From assembly GCA_021296165.1 (NCBI GenBank), contig JAGWAW010000058.1, positions 1 to 7,859 of the forward strand: 7,859 nt of DNA, read 5' to 3'. Shown here one piece after another: positions 5,349 to 7,859 of the stretch; position 1 is the stretch's first letter, and every line of letters begins with the position of its first letter. Below the pieces are notes generated by a model. It was given only the letters and a program-made list of their open reading frames with translations. It did not search any database and had not been told where the DNA came from. The stretch is from Nitrosopumilaceae archaeon (GTDB lineage: Archaea > Thermoproteota > Nitrososphaeria > Nitrososphaerales > Nitrosopumilaceae). The position numbers and the translations under genes are program-made.

Positions 5349-5370
5349 CTTCAGGATTTGGATTGACACA

Positions 5371-6915
5371 ATGAAAAGAAAGAACCACAAATATGCTCTA
5401 TTACTTGTGGCCGCAGTCACAATAACATCGGCTGGTGCGGTGTCGCAAGCATACGCACAACAGGTCACAGACGGAATGGATGGATACGTGCTAGGAACCA
5501 GTGGAATATACACTGGCAACGAGAACGAATGCTGGTTTGAGGAAGACGGCTCGATGCTGCCATGTCGCATAGACACTGGAGATACAGCATGGATGCTGAC
5601 CGCATCCTCCCTCGTGCTCTTCATGAGCCCGGGCGTAGCATTCTTCTACGGAGGCTTGGCCCGCTCGAAGAACACGACCAACGTGCTGGGAATGGTACTC
5701 ATCATCATGGGTATAATCTCGGTGCAGTGGGTTCTGTACGGATACTCGCTGGCATTCGGACCTGGAGGCAACGACTACATGGGAGATCTTACCTATGCAG
5801 GACTAAATCAGGTATCGAACTATGCGCCGCTTGGTGGAGCAGGACCATGTACTGACACATGGGCTGCCGCATACCAGATGCAGCTCTTCCACGAGGAAGA
5901 GATTTGTAGCCAAGACTGGCCTGGTACGGTGCCCCACGCGCTCTTCATGGCATTCCAAGGAACCTTCGCTATAATCACACCAGTACTCATAGTTGGTGGA
6001 CTGATTGACAGGATCAAGTTCAGCGCCCTCATCATATTCGTACTACTCTGGGCTACATTCGTCTACGACCCCATCGCCCACTGGGTATGGGGAGGTGGTC
6101 TCATAGCAAACCTCGACCTCAACCCCGACTTGTCGCCTTCCGGAGCACTTGACTTCGCCGGCGGTACCGTGGTGCACATATCCTCTGGATTCTCCGCCTT
6201 AGCAGGAGCCCTCTTGCTGGGCCGCAGATTGGGATACGGAAAGGTTCCAATGGAACCTCACAACGTTCCAATGGTTGTACTTGGTGCAGCCATACTCTGG
6301 TTCGGCTGGTTCGGCTTTAACGCCGGAAGCGAAGTTCAGGTGGACGGTATCACTGTAAGCGCATGGGTTGTAACCAATATAGCAACAGGCATGGCTGTCA
6401 CGACATGGATTCTCATGTCATGGGCCCATACGGGCAAGCCAAGCATTGTTGGTGCAGCAACCGGCGCGGTGGCAGGACTCGTCTCAATCACCCCGGCCTC
6501 TGGTTGGGTGGGACCGATGGCAGCCATCATAATCGGTATCGCAGCAGGCACCGTGTGCTACGCAGCAGTCGCCTTCAAGAACGCCCGTAAGTGGGACGAC
6601 GCCCTGGATGTCTGGGGTGTACACGGAATCGGAGGTCTTACCGGTGCCATACTGACAGGTACGCTGGCAAGCCCACACATCTGGGATACCGGCGACGGTA
6701 TTGGTGCATGGACTGGTACACCCGAGGGTATGGAGACACAGGGGCTGAGCATCATAGGCGCAGCCATCTCCGTCGGATACGCCTTTGGTCTGACCATCGT
6801 CATACTGAAGGTCATGGACGCAGTCTGGCCTGGCGGAATCAGGGTCACTCCCAAAGAAGAGGAGATTGGCCTGGATCTCGCCCAGCATGGCGAACGAGCA
6901 TACGTCAACGAGTAG
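5371..6915 (+). CDS. amt: Amt-family ammonium transporter
   Basis: A 514-residue Amt/MEP/Rh channel that takes up ammonium across the cytoplasmic membrane, normally as a trimer. Residues 1-29 are a signal peptide (MKRKNHK, hydrophobic core, AYA before QQ). About 11 membrane helices follow. Residues aligned by eye with E. coli AmtB are all kept: F199 (F107) and F316 (F215) of the Phe gate, W240 (W148), D261 (D160), twin histidines H269 and H418 (H168, H318), and S320 (S219). Family signatures include FYGGLARSKN (92-101), DFAGGTVVHIS (261-271), GWFGFNAGS (312-320) and DVWGVHGIGG (413-422). The C-terminal tail has EEEIGLDLAQHGERAY (496-511), the conserved cytoplasmic tail that couples to PII/GlnK proteins. 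Outer loops carry C54/C65 and C160/C179, possible disulfides. The gene uses more A/T-ending codons than its neighbours. It diverges from a winged-helix-like gene and ends in a T-rich signal. Confidence 0.97.
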   Translation: MKRKNHKYALLLVAAVTITSAGAVSQAYAQQVTDGMDGYVLGTSGIYTGNENECWFEEDGSMLPCRIDTGDTAWMLTASSLVLFMSPGVAFFYGGLARSKNTTNVLGMVLIIMGIISVQWVLYGYSLAFGPGGNDYMGDLTYAGLNQVSNYAPLGGAGPCTDTWAAAYQMQLFHEEEICSQDWPGTVPHALFMAFQGTFAIITPVLIVGGLIDRIKFSALIIFVLLWATFVYDPIAHWVWGGGLIANLDLNPDLSPSGALDFAGGTVVHISSGFSALAGALLLGRRLGYGKVPMEPHNVPMVVLGAAILWFGWFGFNAGSEVQVDGITVSAWVVTNIATGMAVTTWILMSWAHTGKPSIVGAATGAVAGLVSITPASGWVGPMAAIIIGIAAGTVCYAAVAFKNARKWDDALDVWGVHGIGGLTGAILTGTLASPHIWDTGDGIGAWTGTPEGMETQGLSIIGAAISVGYAFGLTIVILKVMDAVWPGGIRVTPKEEEIGLDLAQHGERAYVNE

Positions 6916-6922
6916 ACCATCC

Positions 6923-6937
6923 TTTTTTCCTATTTTC
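6923..6937 (+). terminator. T-rich terminator of amt
   Basis: TTTTTTCCTATTTTC starts seven bases after the stop codon. It is the only pronounced T-rich stretch in the last 940 bases and fits an archaeal U-rich termination signal. Confidence 0.55.
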
Positions 6938-6942
6938 TCTGA

Positions 6943-7859
6943 TACGACGGCAGAGGCGCCGCTCACGCGTCAGGGCCCGCTGGCACCTCCGGAGGGCCGT
7001 ACCATGTTGCGCCCGGCCCTCAAGCGTGTCCCGCCGGACGGGTTCCAAGTGTCATGGGAGGCAGAGCGTAAATGCGGAGTTCGAGTCTGTACAGTCGTGC
7101 AAAAACATCCTGCTATAGGGTACATTTCCGCGGAGGTCCACCTCCACAGGGCCAGTCCCGCGCCGGGCCATCGGCGACGGCGGCTCCGTGTTCTGCGCAT
7201 GTGGGCGGGTGGGTCCGCTACCCCGCCGTCCGGTGAATCCATGCGGTCTACGATGCAGGCCTAGACGCGATGGGACCAACTGGGCCGGCAAGACCTCCCT
7301 GCCTAGCCGCGGCGGGGCTGCATCAAAAGGGGGCTTGGTGTGCTTGGGCAGGATATCCGCGTGGCCGTGCCGCGAACTGCCAGCTAGTCCGTGGCGCGGT
7401 CCACACTGCGGGACTGCAGGATACGACCGTTTCGTATCGGTCCCCACCCGCCCGTCAATCCACTGTGAACTCATCGCCTCTTGCAATATCGCTGTAGGTT
7501 GGCGGGATCTACGGAGGGCAATATCCATCCGGCGCCACTACCGTACCCCCCGCAGCTAGGCCTGATAGAAACCGTCTGGATGGGCACGGAGAGAGTTGTT
7601 GGCAGGCCCTTCTGGTCGCTCTACGGGCTGAAGGCGGCGGTAACCGCAACCCCCAAGCGCGAGATGGATGACCGAAGGACTACGCTGTAGCCTGATCTGG
7701 TCCGCCCCGAACAGCTCCGTCCTAGAATGGTGGGCTGCGACAGGCTCCGACATTTGACCGGATAGAAGATGTTGGGGATAACGCCATACCGTGGCCGGTA
7801 TCCGCCGGCGTTCTTTACCCAAAATGAGCGGACTGCTGTGGCCGGCACTGCGGGGCTGG
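6943..7859. other. Region of about 900 bases with no convincing gene
   Basis: Open frames of 70-160 codons exist on both strands, but they overlap each other, are rich in Arg, Pro, His and Ser, lack hydrophobic cores or known motifs, and have no TATA-like box at the usual distance. No tRNA, rRNA, RNase P or SRP RNA signature was seen. The region is GC-rich and holds several short inverted repeats: CCTCCGGAGG (6986-6995), AGGGCCG with CGGCCCT (6993-6999 and 7014-7020), GGAGGT-CC-ACCTCC (7132-7145) and GATACGA with TCGTATC (7420-7438). It could be decayed coding sequence, an unrecognised structured RNA, or plain spacer. Confidence 0.5.
7420..7438. repeat. Short hairpin-forming inverted repeat
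   Basis: GATACGA (7420-7426) and TCGTATC (7432-7438) form a perfect 7-bp stem around a five-base loop. No T run follows on either strand, so it does not look like a terminator. It stands alone in the gene-poor region. Confidence 0.4.

Noticed and set aside
7073..7100. GGAGTTCGAGTC resembles a tRNA T-arm
   Set aside because: The T-stem has two mismatches and no matching acceptor, D-arm or anticodon arm can be found upstream.
7052..7528. 158-codon minus-strand open frame after amt
   Set aside because: Arg/Pro/His/Ser-rich with no motif or hydrophobic core, overlapped by frames on the other strand, and no promoter-like box; it looks like a chance frame in GC-rich DNA.
7188..7559. 123-codon plus-strand open frame
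   Set aside because: Composition resembles an antisense shadow, with no family resemblance and no TATA-like box before its start.
7621..7859. Minus-strand frame open to the right edge, possible 3' end of a gene outside the window
   Set aside because: Only about 79 codons are visible, a second frame is also open there, and neither shows recognisable protein features; the window edge prevents a decision.
7824..7859. ATG near the right edge as a possible new gene start
   Set aside because: Twelve codons are too few to judge, and the sequence 25-33 bases upstream is GC-rich rather than TATA-like.

Overview
The window looks like a piece of a GC-rich ammonia-oxidising thaumarchaeon (Nitrososphaerota), possibly Cenarchaeum-like. 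The grounds are: an archaeal A-type ATP synthase subunit C; an Amt ammonium transporter with an N-terminal signal peptide; archaeal winged-helix regulators; and AT-rich spacers between GC-rich genes. Nearly every gene has a TATA-like box about 22-34 bases before its start codon and no Shine-Dalgarno sequence, as expected for leaderless archaeal transcripts. The genus is an inference, not a match I could test.

Layout, left to right. (1) 131-670 (+): anchored extracytoplasmic protein with a LEA14/WHy-like domain, probably starting at a GTG. (2) 742-870 (+): unrecognised single-helix peptide of 42 residues, preceded by two matched TATA/ATG pairs. (3) 892-1542 (-): Cas4/RecB-like protein that keeps four Fe-S-type cysteines but seems to lack the usual E-x-K nuclease residues. 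(4) 1611-2654 (-): atpC, A-type ATP synthase subunit C. (5) 2723-4071 (-): two-gene operon of a winged-helix regulator followed, through an ATGA overlap, by an eight-helix membrane protein. (6) 4163-4402 (+): small secreted protein, divergent from that operon across a spacer holding a 24-bp near-perfect palindrome. (7) 4599-5240 (-): second winged-helix-like protein. (8) 5371-6915 (+): amt, divergent from it across an AT-rich spacer with two short palindromes. (9) 6916-7859: a T-rich terminator, then about 900 bases with no convincing gene.

Functional reading. The ATP synthase subunit and ammonium transporter are conserved housekeeping functions of an ammonia oxidiser. The more unusual content is two divergent regulator/target pairs: regulator plus membrane protein facing a secreted Cys/His peptide, and regulator facing amt. 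Each has symmetric DNA in the shared spacer. These are proposed from layout and sequence symmetry only. No mobile element, CRISPR array, tRNA or rRNA was seen.
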